A stretch of 64,000 nt of DNA, taken from NCBI GenBank assembly GCA_937138395.1, contig CAKZPB010000078.1, positions 38,007 to 102,006 of the forward strand. Direction: 5' to 3'. Origin of the DNA: an uncultured Pseudomonadota bacterium (GTDB lineage Bacteria > Pseudomonadota > Gammaproteobacteria > Xanthomonadales > Wenzhouxiangellaceae). The notes under the pieces are model-generated. The model searched no databases. It saw only the letters and a list, made by a program, of their open reading frames with translations, and was not told the DNA's origin. The position numbers and the translations under genes were made by a program. Below are positions 45,095 to 54,630 of this stretch, one piece after another; position 1 is the first letter of the stretch; each line of letters begins with the position of its first letter.

Positions 45095-46504
45095 ATGGAA
45101 CTTGATCCGCTTTTGTTATCCCGCATTCAATTCGCCTTCGTTGTCTCGTTTCACGCCATATTTCCCGTGTTCACGATTGGCCTTGCCTCGTGGATTGCGC
45201 TGCTTGAATTTCTCCACTACCGAACGGGCAGCCCGGTATATGAAAAGCTGTCCAAGTTCTGGATTCGTGTGTTTGCGGTGGTATTTGGAATGGGCGTTGT
45301 TTCCGGGATTGTCATGGCCTTCCAATTTGGCACGAACTGGAGCGCATTTTCCCTGTCTGCTGCGAATTTCCTTGGCCCGGTTTTAAGCTATGAAGTCGTG
45401 ACCGCATTTTTCCTGGAGGCCACTTTCCTGGGTGTATTGCTATTTGGTCGCGATAAAGTACCGCGCGGTGCGCACTTGTTTGCTGCCTGCATGGTTGCAC
45501 TGGGCACGATGATTTCTTCGTTCTGGATTTTGGCAGCCAATAGCTGGTTCCACACGCCAGCCGGTGTCGAACTGGTCGACGGCACTTTCCATGTCACGTC
45601 CTGGCTGCAGGCGATTTTCAATCCTTCACTGCCCTATCGATTCGCACACATGGCGCTGGCCTCGTTTATTACCGGCGGCATTGTCGTTGCCGGCGTGAGT
45701 GCCTGGTACCTGGTGTCGGGCCGGAATCCGGAAACCAGCAAAAAAGCGCTCAAAATTACTGTGATCATGCTGGCCATTGCCACGCCGCTGCAGATGGTCA
45801 TGGGCGATTTGCACGGCCTGAATACGTTTGAACATCAGCCGGTGAAGGTTGCAGCAATGGAAGGGCACTGGGAAACGAAATCCGGCGCGCCGTTGGTGTT
45901 GTTCGGCATACCGGATGAAGCGCAGGAAACCAATCATTACGAGGTCGCGATCCCGAAGCTTGGCAGTCTGATCCTGACCCACAGTCTGGATGGCGAAGTG
46001 ACCGGGCTTGATTCGGTACCTGCAGAGGATCGTCCTCCGGTTGCAATCGTATTCTGGAGCTTCCGCGTCATGGTAGGGCTCGGCGTTCTGTTTATTGCCG
46101 TGTCGTTGACTGCCGCTGTTCAGTTGTTTCGTGGCCGTCTGTTTGACTCCAGGAGACTGCTTCGACTCATGAGCTGGATGATTCCACTGCCGTTCATTGC
46201 GGTACTGGCCGGCTGGTTCGTTACCGAAATCGGACGGCAGCCGTGGATGGTGTACGGCATGCTGCGGATTTCTGATGCAGTGACGCCGTCGCTGAGCGGT
46301 TGGATGGCGCTGACTACGCTGATCGGCTATGTCGCGGTCTATGCTGTTGTATTCGGAGCCGGGCTCTATTACCTGCGTCGCGTGGTCATTGGCGGTCCTG
46401 ATCCGATCGAGGAAAAAGCAGCCTCGCCTGTTGGTCGACCCAAGCGTCCACTGTCCGCTGCACATGCACCGGAAGATCACGACGTCAGACTTGCCGGGGC
46501 TTGA
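45095..46504 (+). CDS. cydA: Cytochrome bd ubiquinol oxidase subunit I, cyanide-insensitive (CIO) type
   Basis: The 469-residue product has about nine spans. The heme ligand His in VVSFHAIFPVF, the GVVSGIVMAFQFGTNW segment, FEHQPVKVAAMEGHW and GRQPWMVYGMLRISDAV are all diagnostic of CydA. The Q-loop is short, as in CioA-type oxidases. It reduces oxygen to water without pumping protons and confers low-oxygen or cyanide and nitric-oxide tolerance. It is followed 1 nt later by cydB. Confidence 0.95.
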   Translation: MELDPLLLSRIQFAFVVSFHAIFPVFTIGLASWIALLEFLHYRTGSPVYEKLSKFWIRVFAVVFGMGVVSGIVMAFQFGTNWSAFSLSAANFLGPVLSYEVVTAFFLEATFLGVLLFGRDKVPRGAHLFAACMVALGTMISSFWILAANSWFHTPAGVELVDGTFHVTSWLQAIFNPSLPYRFAHMALASFITGGIVVAGVSAWYLVSGRNPETSKKALKITVIMLAIATPLQMVMGDLHGLNTFEHQPVKVAAMEGHWETKSGAPLVLFGIPDEAQETNHYEVAIPKLGSLILTHSLDGEVTGLDSVPAEDRPPVAIVFWSFRVMVGLGVLFIAVSLTAAVQLFRGRLFDSRRLLRLMSWMIPLPFIAVLAGWFVTEIGRQPWMVYGMLRISDAVTPSLSGWMALTTLIGYVAVYAVVFGAGLYYLRRVVIGGPDPIEEKAASPVGRPKRPLSAAHAPEDHDVRLAGA

Positions 46505-46505
46505 C

Positions 46506-47507
46506 ATGGAATTGATTGACTTGACGTTGATCTGGATCGGCATCATTGGTCTCGGCATGTTCATGTACGTGTTGATGGACGGTTTTGATCTCGGCGTCGG
46601 AATTCTGTTTCCGTTTGCACCGGATGATCAATCGCGGGATCTGATGATGATGTCGGTTGCACCGGTTTGGGACGGCAACGAGACCTGGTTGATTCTGGCC
46701 GGGGCAGGCCTGCTGGCTGCGTTTCCGCTGGTGTACGCTGTGTTTCTGCCAGCGCTTTACCTGGGTGTGTTTCTATTGCTGGCCGGGTTGATCTTTCGCG
46801 GCATTGCGTTTGAATTTCGATTCAAATCCAACAAGAATCGGCGCTGGTGGGATCGTTCATTCTCGATCGGATCGACTGTCGCGGCGTTCGCTCAGGGTGC
46901 AGTGGTCGGGGCCTATATTCAGGGCTTCGAAGTCGTCGACCGCCAATACGCAGGCGGTGCATTCGACTGGCTTTCGCTGTTTACAGTGATGACCGGTCTC
47001 GGTGTTGTGACCGGCTATGCCTTGCTCGGCGCAACCTGGACCGTCATGAAAACCGAGGGAGAGACACAGACCTGGGCAACCAGGGTCAGCAAGCGCCTGC
47101 TGATAGCTGTATTTGCTTTCTTCATTGTCGTCAGTCTCTGGACACCGCTGGCCAAACCCCATGTCATGCAGACCTGGCTGGATGGTATGCAATGGCTCTG
47201 GATTTTCCCTTTGTTGACGACATTGGTCAGCCTTTGGGTATGGCGCGGATTGAAACGCGGTCACCAGGCAACCCCGTTTATTGGTTCGATGCTGCTGTTT
47301 GGACTGTTTTATGTCGGCCTGCTGATTTCCATGTGGCCTTATGCCGTTCCGCCGGACTTTACATTCTGGGATGCGGCGTCCGATCCTGGCAGCCAACTGT
47401 TCCTGTTGCTCGGCATGTTGTTCCTGATCCCGATCGTACTGATGTACACCGCGTTCAACTACTGGGTATTTCGCGGCAAGGTGCGTCTGGGTGCCTACGA
47501 TCACTAG
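46506..47507 (+). CDS. cydB: Cytochrome bd ubiquinol oxidase subunit II
   Basis: The 333-residue product begins 1 nt after the cydA stop. It has the CydB hallmarks DLTLIWIGIIGLGMFMYVLMDGFDLGVG at the N-terminus and SVAPVWDGNETWLILAGAGLLAAFP, with eight or so membrane spans. Partner subunit of CydA. No cydX-like small ORF follows; instead cydD overlaps its 3' end by 17 nt. Confidence 0.95.
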   Translation: MELIDLTLIWIGIIGLGMFMYVLMDGFDLGVGILFPFAPDDQSRDLMMMSVAPVWDGNETWLILAGAGLLAAFPLVYAVFLPALYLGVFLLLAGLIFRGIAFEFRFKSNKNRRWWDRSFSIGSTVAAFAQGAVVGAYIQGFEVVDRQYAGGAFDWLSLFTVMTGLGVVTGYALLGATWTVMKTEGETQTWATRVSKRLLIAVFAFFIVVSLWTPLAKPHVMQTWLDGMQWLWIFPLLTTLVSLWVWRGLKRGHQATPFIGSMLLFGLFYVGLLISMWPYAVPPDFTFWDAASDPGSQLFLLLGMLFLIPIVLMYTAFNYWVFRGKVRLGAYDH

Positions 47508-49260
47508 CTCGGATAGGATTAACAATCCAGATGCCCTACAGAAGGTTCCCACCGAACCCACTCCTGAACTGGACTCCGACTGGCTGAGAAAGCAGGCACC
47601 GCGCTGGCTGGTGCCCGTATTCACTGCCTTGTCGATGCTGGAGGCCCTGATTGTGCTCAGCCAAGCGGCACTGGTGGCGACGCTTGCTTTCGATGCCCTG
47701 GTTGTCCAGGCCGCATTCGAAGCATTGATACCCAGCCTTTGGCTGTTGCTGGCAGTCTTGCTCGCCCGCGGCGCGGTTCAGGGGGTGCGGCAATGGCTCA
47801 TCGCCGGTGTTTCCGCAGGCGTTCGTATTCGATTACGCCGACGTCTGCTGCATCGGTTCTCGCTCAGTGGAATCGATCAACTGAATGGTACGGGCCAGGC
47901 GGCAACCATCTTCGACGAGCAGATTGAAGCGCTGGACGGGTATTACCAGCGCTTCTTACCGCAGTCCATCAGCGCGCTCGTCATACCCGCGGTCCTGATC
48001 ATTGCTGTGTTTTCTCAGGATTGGCTTGCAGGGCTGCTATTGGCGCTGGCTGTACCGTTGATACCGATGTTCATGGTGCTGGTCGGGCTCGGTGCGCAGC
48101 AACTCAGTGAAACGCATTACCGTTCGTTGGCACAGCTCAGCGGCTGGTTTCTGGACCAGGTGCAGGGCGCATCGACGATTCGCCTGTTCCAGGCCGAAGC
48201 GGCGGCCTTGACTGCGGTTGCCGATCGCACCGAACAACTTCGCTTGACCACGATGCGCGTGCTGCGCGTGGCATTCCTGTCATCGGCAGTCCTGGAGTTT
48301 TTCTCCGCCGTAGCCATTGCAACCCTGGCCATTTATGTCGGCATGGGCTTGCTCGGTTATCTGACCGTAGGGCCTGCCGAAAGCCTGACGCTGGCTTCCG
48401 GGTTGTTTGTGCTGTTACTGGCCCCCGAGATCTTCTTGCCGATTCGCACGCTGTCGCAGGGCTGGCACGACCGCGCCGATGCAAAAGGGGCACTGGCTTC
48501 CATCAAGGAGGCGCTTGTGCTTGCGCCCACCCGCCCATTCGCCAGGCCGGACTTTTCGCCAGCGGTGACCGAGGCCTGCCGGATTGATCTGAACCAGGTT
48601 GACTTTGCCTACCCGGGCCGCCGACCGATTCTCCGATCGAAGGATCTGACGATCCATGCGGGTGAGCGGATTCTGCTGGTCGGTCCAAGCGGCTGCGGGA
48701 AGAGTACGTTGATCCATTTGCTGGCGGGGTTTTTGCAGCCGCAGCACGGCGGGATTCAATTCAATGGACATCACCTGGCTGAACTCAGTCAGGAAAGTCT
48801 GGTTGCCCACGTCAGCTGGCTGGGTCAGCGACCGACCGTGTTCAGCGGCACGATTGCTGAGAATATCGGTATGGGCTGGCGCGATGCCAACCGCGAAGCC
48901 ATCGAATCCATGGCGAACATTGCGCGCGTGCATGAATTTGCCGAGCGGATGCCGGAGGGCTTGAATGCGGTGATCGGCGAGGGTGGCCATGGCCTGTCGG
49001 GCGGCCAGGCTCAGCGAGTTGCACTGGCTCGGGCCTTATTACGGCCTTGTCCCGTCGTGTTGCTTGATGAGCCGACTGCGAGCCTGGATCATGCTGGCGA
49101 GCACGCCGTTCTGGCAGCCATGGATGAACTGTTCAAGCTTCGAAACTGTACCGTGGTGTATGCCAGCCACCGTCGTGCAGCCATGAGTTGGGTCGACCGC
49201 ATCGTGGAAATTGGTGACGATCAATGGACCGAGCATCCTGCGAAGGCAGGCAAAACATGA
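47491..49260 (+). CDS. cydD: Heterodimeric ABC transporter CydD
   Basis: The 589-residue product starts at a GTG inside cydB. N-terminal transmembrane domain (about six spans, 40-330); ATP-binding domain with Walker A VGPSGCGKSTLIHLLAGFL, signature LSGGQAQRVALARALLRP and Walker B VVLLDEPTASLD. With CydC it exports cysteine/glutathione (or moves heme) and is needed for cytochrome bd assembly. It overlaps cydC by 4 nt (ATGA). Confidence 0.93.
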   Translation: MPTITSSDRINNPDALQKVPTEPTPELDSDWLRKQAPRWLVPVFTALSMLEALIVLSQAALVATLAFDALVVQAAFEALIPSLWLLLAVLLARGAVQGVRQWLIAGVSAGVRIRLRRRLLHRFSLSGIDQLNGTGQAATIFDEQIEALDGYYQRFLPQSISALVIPAVLIIAVFSQDWLAGLLLALAVPLIPMFMVLVGLGAQQLSETHYRSLAQLSGWFLDQVQGASTIRLFQAEAAALTAVADRTEQLRLTTMRVLRVAFLSSAVLEFFSAVAIATLAIYVGMGLLGYLTVGPAESLTLASGLFVLLLAPEIFLPIRTLSQGWHDRADAKGALASIKEALVLAPTRPFARPDFSPAVTEACRIDLNQVDFAYPGRRPILRSKDLTIHAGERILLVGPSGCGKSTLIHLLAGFLQPQHGGIQFNGHHLAELSQESLVAHVSWLGQRPTVFSGTIAENIGMGWRDANREAIESMANIARVHEFAERMPEGLNAVIGEGGHGLSGGQAQRVALARALLRPCPVVLLDEPTASLDHAGEHAVLAAMDELFKLRNCTVVYASHRRAAMSWVDRIVEIGDDQWTEHPAKAGKT

Positions 49261-50957
49261 CCACCTGGTCGACGCTGTTGCGACCCAGCGGTACAACCCT
49301 GCGCTGGATGCTGCTTGCAATCCTTCTGGCGATGGTCACGATCGTCGCTGGTGCGTTGTTGCTTGGCGTCTCGGGTTGGCTGATTGCCGCCAGTGCCATG
49401 GCGGGTCTCGGTTTGATCGGGATGATCGATATTTTTGTACCGGGGGCCGCTATACGGGCATTTGCGGTAGGCCGCACGGTCGCACGCTATCTGGAGCGAT
49501 TGATCAGCCACCACGCTACCCTGGGGCAGCTGGCTGATCTACGCGTGCACAGCGTCAAACGCCTGCTGCAGCGTAGTCCTGAAGCGCTGGATTCAATGAA
49601 AAATGGCGATACCCTGAGCCGATTGACGCGCGATGTGGACACGCTGGATCACGTTTTTCCCAAATTGATTCTGCCAGCGATCACGGCGCTGGCATGTACC
49701 TTTCTGGCGGTATTGGCCTATGGTTGGCTGCACGCCCGCTTGGCATGGATTACGCTGCTGGTCTATGCCCTCGTCATTCCGTTGGTGTTGTGGGTCGCAG
49801 GCAAAACATCAGCCGTCAGCGGTCAGGCGCTGGCCCGGATCGGGCCTGAAGTCCGCGCGCATCTGGTCGAAAGCCTGGCGGGTTTGCGAACGCTGAGCAG
49901 TATCGGCCAAGTCGCGCCGCGCTTTGACGAGGTGAGCCAGCGCAACCGAGCCTTTGTGCAGCACCAGCTCGATCTTCGTCGAGTAGAAGCCATTGCGCAT
50001 GGCCTGGTTGCGATGCTTGCGTATTGTGGTGTCTGGCTGCTTTTTCTGTCGGCTTTGCAATTACTTGGTCAGGGCCTGCTGTCCGGGCCGATCGTGGTGG
50101 TGCTGGTGTTGTCCTCACTCGCCCTGGTCGACCTATGGTTGCCGCTCGCCAACGGCTGGCTGTTCCTCGCAACCTGTCGCGCTTCGGCCGATCGCATCGA
50201 CCAGTTAGGCCAGGCTGGACAAGATGCCGATGTCATCACAGCGAGTTCAGCAGCGGTGAACATCCCGACCTCACATTGCACCGATGGTCATCCTGATTTC
50301 AGTATTCGGAACCTGTGCTTCCGCTACCAGCCTTGGGGCGACCCGGTGATAGCAGGCCTGAATTTGGATCTGACGGCAGGTCAACGAATACTGATTGGTG
50401 GAGCCAGCGGCTGTGGCAAGACCACGCTGGGCAAACTGCTGGCCGGGCTGCTCACGCCAAGCAGCGGCGTGATCGAGTTTGAAGGTATGCCGTTGACCCG
50501 TAGGCCGGGCCCCGAAGTCCGCTCACGAATTGGGTACCTTGCCCAGCAGACCGTGCTGTTCAATGATTCACTGGCCAATAATCTGAGACTGGCCAGGGCA
50601 GGGGCCAGCGATGATGAGTTGCGCGAAGTGCTTGATATCGTGCAGTTGTCGCCACTGCTGGAGCAATTGCCGGATGGACTGGACACCTGGCTGGGAGAAT
50701 CCGGCCTGAGCGTCTCCGGAGGAGAAGCCCGCCGTATTGCACTGGCACGCTTGTTGCTGGGGCCATTTGACTGCCTGATTCTGGATGAACCGATGGCGGG
50801 GCTGGATGACGCAACTGCCGGCGTGGTTGCCGCCGCATTGGACCCGTTCCTGCGTGGCCGAACGGTCCTCATGCTGTCCCATGAACGAAGCCACCTGCCG
50901 GGTGTCGACCGGACGCTGAGCATGAGTCAGGGTCTACTGCTGCCCTCCAATGAGTAA
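49257..50957 (+). CDS. cydC: Heterodimeric ABC transporter CydC
   Basis: The 566-residue product overlaps cydD by 4 nt. It has the CydC-typical transmembrane half (GVSGWLIAASAMAGLG, FAVGRTVARYLERLISHHATL) and an ATPase domain with GGASGCGKTTLGKLLAGLL, the ABC signature LSVSGGEARRIALARLLLGP and CLILDEPMAGLDD. It pairs with CydD. This is the last gene of the cydABDC operon. Having CydDC next to a CIO-type CydAB is less common than next to a long-Q-loop CydA. Confidence 0.93.
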   Translation: MTTWSTLLRPSGTTLRWMLLAILLAMVTIVAGALLLGVSGWLIAASAMAGLGLIGMIDIFVPGAAIRAFAVGRTVARYLERLISHHATLGQLADLRVHSVKRLLQRSPEALDSMKNGDTLSRLTRDVDTLDHVFPKLILPAITALACTFLAVLAYGWLHARLAWITLLVYALVIPLVLWVAGKTSAVSGQALARIGPEVRAHLVESLAGLRTLSSIGQVAPRFDEVSQRNRAFVQHQLDLRRVEAIAHGLVAMLAYCGVWLLFLSALQLLGQGLLSGPIVVVLVLSSLALVDLWLPLANGWLFLATCRASADRIDQLGQAGQDADVITASSAAVNIPTSHCTDGHPDFSIRNLCFRYQPWGDPVIAGLNLDLTAGQRILIGGASGCGKTTLGKLLAGLLTPSSGVIEFEGMPLTRRPGPEVRSRIGYLAQQTVLFNDSLANNLRLARAGASDDELREVLDIVQLSPLLEQLPDGLDTWLGESGLSVSGGEARRIALARLLLGPFDCLILDEPMAGLDDATAGVVAAALDPFLRGRTVLMLSHERSHLPGVDRTLSMSQGLLLPSNE

Positions 50958-51012
50958 ACGCAGATCCTGCGCAGCATGACCGCTGACGGCGCTTTCAAGG
51001 GCTTGTGATGGA

Positions 51013-52251
51013 CTACTTCAGAAGCTCTTGTCTCAGCCCAGGATGATCTCCTGGTCGGAGCGTGCGATTCCGGCCCGTCAATGCAGGGATGCGCTGCAGA
51101 ATACTCTCCCAGGCCGGCTTGGGCTCGCCCTGGCCATCCAACACGCCCATTGTGCACAGGTATTCAGCAAGGCGATCAAACAGCGCCTGCGGCACATCGC
51201 CGTCTTCGCCGGCCAGAAACAACGTCTGGATCAACTCGCAGAATGCCCCTTCAAAATCAACTAGCGTAAAGACTGAAGCGAATCGCACCTCAGGCCGGAT
51301 CGCGATTTCATCGAGCAATATCGCCATGCACTGCGCCTGCCAGGCCTGATCGCCGCCCATGGTTACCGCATTCGGGCAGGTCAGCTCCTGAATGATGACT
51401 GGCTTCCCATCAAAGCGACTCAGCGCCAGCCTGAAGTCTTGGAGAATGTGCTCAGTCGGCAACACGGTAAAGTCACTCTGCCGGATCGGTGCATAATTCA
51501 TTCCGGTCAGGATGCCGGCTTCTTGCAAGGCAAGAAACGTCGGTCGATTTTCAAGCACTGCGCTTGTTGTGACAACCACGCCAGTGGTCAGGGCCGGTGC
51601 CAGCTGTTCGGTGTAGTGCACAGCAAACTGAACCAGCTCGACATAGTCATCAAGCAGCTCCGGACGCGTTTCGAACAATGCGTCCATCTCATTCCCGAAG
51701 CCCAGAAACCAGGCTTCGTGCGCCTCGAGAATGGGTAGCAGTTGATCCAGCAATCCAGCCAGCCTCGATTCGAGCCGTGGATCGTTCAGCCTGAGTCCCG
51801 GCAGCAGGTCATCTTCCAACAGCAGGTCGCTGGGCAGTATCAGATCCTCGATATCGATCAAGGTAAGGTTGATGAGCGGGCTGAGTCCCCGTTCCTCGAG
51901 CGCGTCCAGGTTGGCTTCGAGCTCGCTGAAATCGTACGTGGCGGGCGCCGGTTCCAGGTCTGGCCAGTCAAGGTAGTAGGTGAAGCCCTGCATTCCGCTT
52001 TGTGCAGCCCGCTCAAGCTGCCGTCTTGCAGCAGGCGCGGTGGTCTCGATGCTGGCCGATCCATACAGCGTCGTTCCGATGCTGAAACCGGGCGGGAAAC
52101 GAATCAATGGGTCAACGTAACGCGAATCGGTTTGCAGCATTCGCAAGCGGTCCAACCCCGGTTCATCCCGTGCGGGCGTGGACGCGCAAGCGATGATCAT
52201 GCCAAGGCCGAGAACAACAGCGCGAGCGGATCGATCGATCATTTCTTTCAT
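51013..52251 (-). CDS. Glycoside-hydrolase-like lipoprotein (clan GH-A fold)
   Basis: The 412-residue product has a lipobox (GMIIACAST; Cys at about 22). ATG 52242 is a possible second start. The rest looks like a TIM barrel: TYYLDWPDLEP, PLINLTLIDIEDL, then GFGNEMDAL with the Asn-Glu pair of clan GH-A acid/base residues, and late VIIQELTCP with a candidate nucleophile Glu. This layout fits a beta-glycosidase such as GH53/GH42-like enzymes, but I do not recognise a specific family. It probably sits on the outer membrane, and cell-wall or exopolysaccharide substrates are possible. Confidence 0.68.
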   Translation of the reverse strand: MKEMIDRSARAVVLGLGMIIACASTPARDEPGLDRLRMLQTDSRYVDPLIRFPPGFSIGTTLYGSASIETTAPAARRQLERAAQSGMQGFTYYLDWPDLEPAPATYDFSELEANLDALEERGLSPLINLTLIDIEDLILPSDLLLEDDLLPGLRLNDPRLESRLAGLLDQLLPILEAHEAWFLGFGNEMDALFETRPELLDDYVELVQFAVHYTEQLAPALTTGVVVTTSAVLENRPTFLALQEAGILTGMNYAPIRQSDFTVLPTEHILQDFRLALSRFDGKPVIIQELTCPNAVTMGGDQAWQAQCMAILLDEIAIRPEVRFASVFTLVDFEGAFCELIQTLFLAGEDGDVPQALFDRLAEYLCTMGVLDGQGEPKPAWESILQRIPALTGRNRTLRPGDHPGLRQELLK

Positions 52252-52530
52252 CTGACAATCCTATCAGCAACTGGAACGTCGACCCGGCAACGCGTCGATC
52301 AACGCTGGATTGCCACGAATCCATTTCGTCGAACTGATGTTCAAGCCGCTTCATTACCCAATGCGACCGCTTATCAGCTGCAGGGATTGCGGTTGCTGAT
52401 AGTCGCTGCACCAATATGGATAACACAATGGTGCATGAAGGCTGCCCCATCGTGACTGGCTGCCCATCAAGGGATCCGATACGATGGGTGCACCCGATGT
52501 CTTTGATTGCAATGTGATGAGGAATGGCTG

Positions 52531-52938
52531 ATGCGGCAGGCAATTCGAGCGAGTGTGCTGTATTTCACGATTGTTTTTCTGATCGGTTCTGTTCTTGGTG
52601 CCTGTCGCACGCTGTGGCTGCAGGCCGCCGTTGGTGAGTTCAATGCTGTGATGATCGAGTTGCCCATCATGCTGGTGGCAGCCTGGTTGATATGTCGCTG
52701 GCTAATGCAGCGTTTTGAGCTCGATCGGTCGATTTCAGCCGCGTTGATCATGGGCTGCATGGCGTTCATCTTGCTGATGCTGGCCGAAATTGCGCTGTCG
52801 CTGTGGCTTTCCGATCAAACGATTGCCGAACATCTGAGCCACTACCGGCACCCCGCGGGCGCACTCGGGCTCGCCGGTCAGGTCGTATTTGCGCTGTTTC
52901 CTGTTATTCAGGCCTTGAATGGCCGGCGGCGTGTATGA
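52531..52938 (+). CDS. Unrecognised small integral membrane protein
   Basis: The product is about 135 residues from ATG 52531 (GAGGA upstream). Four hydrophobic spans lie at about 7-29, 41-59, 69-95 and 112-130. There are few charged residues outside short loops, and no signature known to me. It lies between the glycosidase-like lipoprotein (divergent) and suhB (convergent, stop 1 nt away). The upstream 279-nt gap (52252-52530) shows no other gene. Confidence 0.6.
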   Translation: MRQAIRASVLYFTIVFLIGSVLGACRTLWLQAAVGEFNAVMIELPIMLVAAWLICRWLMQRFELDRSISAALIMGCMAFILLMLAEIALSLWLSDQTIAEHLSHYRHPAGALGLAGQVVFALFPVIQALNGRRRV

Positions 52939-52939
52939 C

Positions 52940-53752
52940 TCAGCTTTTCAAACGGGCCCGTATGGCTTCGGTCAGGTGCGGCTCAACCAGTTGACGCAGC
53001 GGCGTAATCAATTTGAAAGGCGCGGCAATGACATGACCGGAATTGAGCCAGTGATCGCCACCGGCAATATCGGTAATGACGCCACCGGCTTCCTGCACGA
53101 GCAATGCACCCGCCGCAATATCCCAGGGCTTCAGCGCCAGTTCCCAGTATCCGTCCAGTCGACCGCAGGCGACGTAGGCCAGATCCATTGATGATACGCC
53201 GGCCCGCCGGATGTCGTCGACTTGTTCAAACACATCGTCGAACATCGACCGGTAGGCAGGTAACAGACGACGATTCCGAAACGGAAATGCAGCAGCAATG
53301 ATGGCACCGTTCAGATCAGTTCGTCCGGAAACGCGGATTCTGCGATTGTTCAGCGTAGCGCCTTCTCCACGGCTGGCTGCAAACAGCTCATCACGAACCG
53401 GATCATAGACGACACCATGCTCGACACGCCCTTTGACGCTCAATGCAATGGAAATGGAGTAGTGCGGGATCCCGCGCAGGTAATTCGTCGTGCCATCGAT
53501 GGGATCAATCAGCCAGACATTTTCGCTGTCGCCGGTTTTGCCGTCCTCTTCGCCGACGATGGCATGGTCAGGATAGCGACGCTGCAATTCGGCTCGAATC
53601 AGGGCTTCACAGGCTCGATCGATCTCGCTGGCGTAGTCTCCGCGTGCCTTGCGCTCAACTGGAATGGAGTCGACGCGATCACGGTATTTCATGATCAGAT
53701 CGCCGGCTTTATGGGCCGCTTCGATAGCGGTATTAACAAATGGATGGGTCAC
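52940..53752 (-). CDS. suhB: Inositol-1-monophosphatase SuhB
   Basis: The 270-residue product starts at GTG 53752 (THPFVNTAIEAAHKAG); longer upstream readings are not family-like. Metal-binding and active-site motifs are VGEEDGKTGD, VWLIDPIDGTTNY and LKPWDIAAGALLVQEAGG. It is an IMPase that in E. coli also takes part in ribosomal antitermination. It is divergent from trmJ, the common arrangement. Confidence 0.95.
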   Translation of the reverse strand: MTHPFVNTAIEAAHKAGDLIMKYRDRVDSIPVERKARGDYASEIDRACEALIRAELQRRYPDHAIVGEEDGKTGDSENVWLIDPIDGTTNYLRGIPHYSISIALSVKGRVEHGVVYDPVRDELFAASRGEGATLNNRRIRVSGRTDLNGAIIAAAFPFRNRRLLPAYRSMFDDVFEQVDDIRRAGVSSMDLAYVACGRLDGYWELALKPWDIAAGALLVQEAGGVITDIAGGDHWLNSGHVIAAPFKLITPLRQLVEPHLTEAIRARLKS

Positions 53753-53880
53753 GAAATACTCGGTAGTGATGAATTCAGACAGCAGGCTGCATGCTAGCAG
53801 AATCAGTTGCCATCTGGTTTGATCCAGTCCTGGCTTGATTGCCGCACATTCGATATCGCATCCCGCGCTACACTGCGAGC

Positions 53881-54630
53881 ATGAAGCCATTGGATTCCAT
53901 TCGCTTTGTGCTGGACCACACCAGCCACCCAGGCAACATTGGATCGACAGCGCGGGCCATGAAGGTCATGGGCTTGAGCGATCTTCGCCTGGTCGCTCCG
54001 CTGAAATACCCTCATGCGGAAGCCACAGCCCTGGCTTCAAGCGCGGATGATTTGCTGGATAACGCCAAAGTTCACGATACGTTGGATCAGGCGATTGCGG
54101 ACTGCACACTCGTCATAGGCTGCAGTGCAAAAGCACGCACCATCTCGCAGGAGCACATCGATGCACGAAGCGCGATGTCGCGTATTGTCGAAGCCCGTGG
54201 TCCGATTGCCGTCGTATTCGGTTGCGAACGCAGTGGCCTGGACAATGCGGCTCAGGACCGCTGTCATTTTCTAATGGCGATTCCGACCGCGCAAGACTAT
54301 GCCTCGCTGAACCTGGCCCAGGCTGTCCAGGTAATTGCTTATGAGTTGAGGATGGCGGCCTCGGAACTGGATGCGTCATTAGCCAGCGCCAGCGTGTCGA
54401 ATGCATCTGCGCCCCCTGCCAGCGCCGAGCGCATGGAAGTGTTTTTTCAGCGCTTCGAGCAGACCATCGAAGCCATCGACTATGGCGGTTCCCGGCCAAG
54501 GGAAACGCTACTTCGACGTATCCGTCAGCTGTTTCTGCGTGCACAACCTACCGATGATGAGCTGAATATGTACAACGGCATCCTGTCACGTACCCAGCAA
54601 CTGGCCAAGCGTGAATCTGCTGAATCATGA
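53881..54630 (+). CDS. trmJ: tRNA (cytidine/uridine-32-2'-O)-methyltransferase TrmJ
   Basis: The 249-residue product begins at ATG 53881 with RFVLDHTSHPGNIGSTARAMKVMGLSDL, the SPOUT N-terminus. The SAM-binding knot is VVFGCERSGLDN and YASLNLAQAVQVIAYEL. The C-terminal helical extension resembles TrmJ. It methylates position 32 of some tRNAs. It overlaps the alkyltransferase-like gene by 4 nt. Confidence 0.95.
   Translation: MKPLDSIRFVLDHTSHPGNIGSTARAMKVMGLSDLRLVAPLKYPHAEATALASSADDLLDNAKVHDTLDQAIADCTLVIGCSAKARTISQEHIDARSAMSRIVEARGPIAVVFGCERSGLDNAAQDRCHFLMAIPTAQDYASLNLAQAVQVIAYELRMAASELDASLASASVSNASAPPASAERMEVFFQRFEQTIEAIDYGGSRPRETLLRRIRQLFLRAQPTDDELNMYNGILSRTQQLAKRESAES

Noticed and set aside
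45626..46564. 312-codon minus-strand frame opposite cydA/cydB
   Set aside because: Antisense shadow of two certain genes; no start context or domain.
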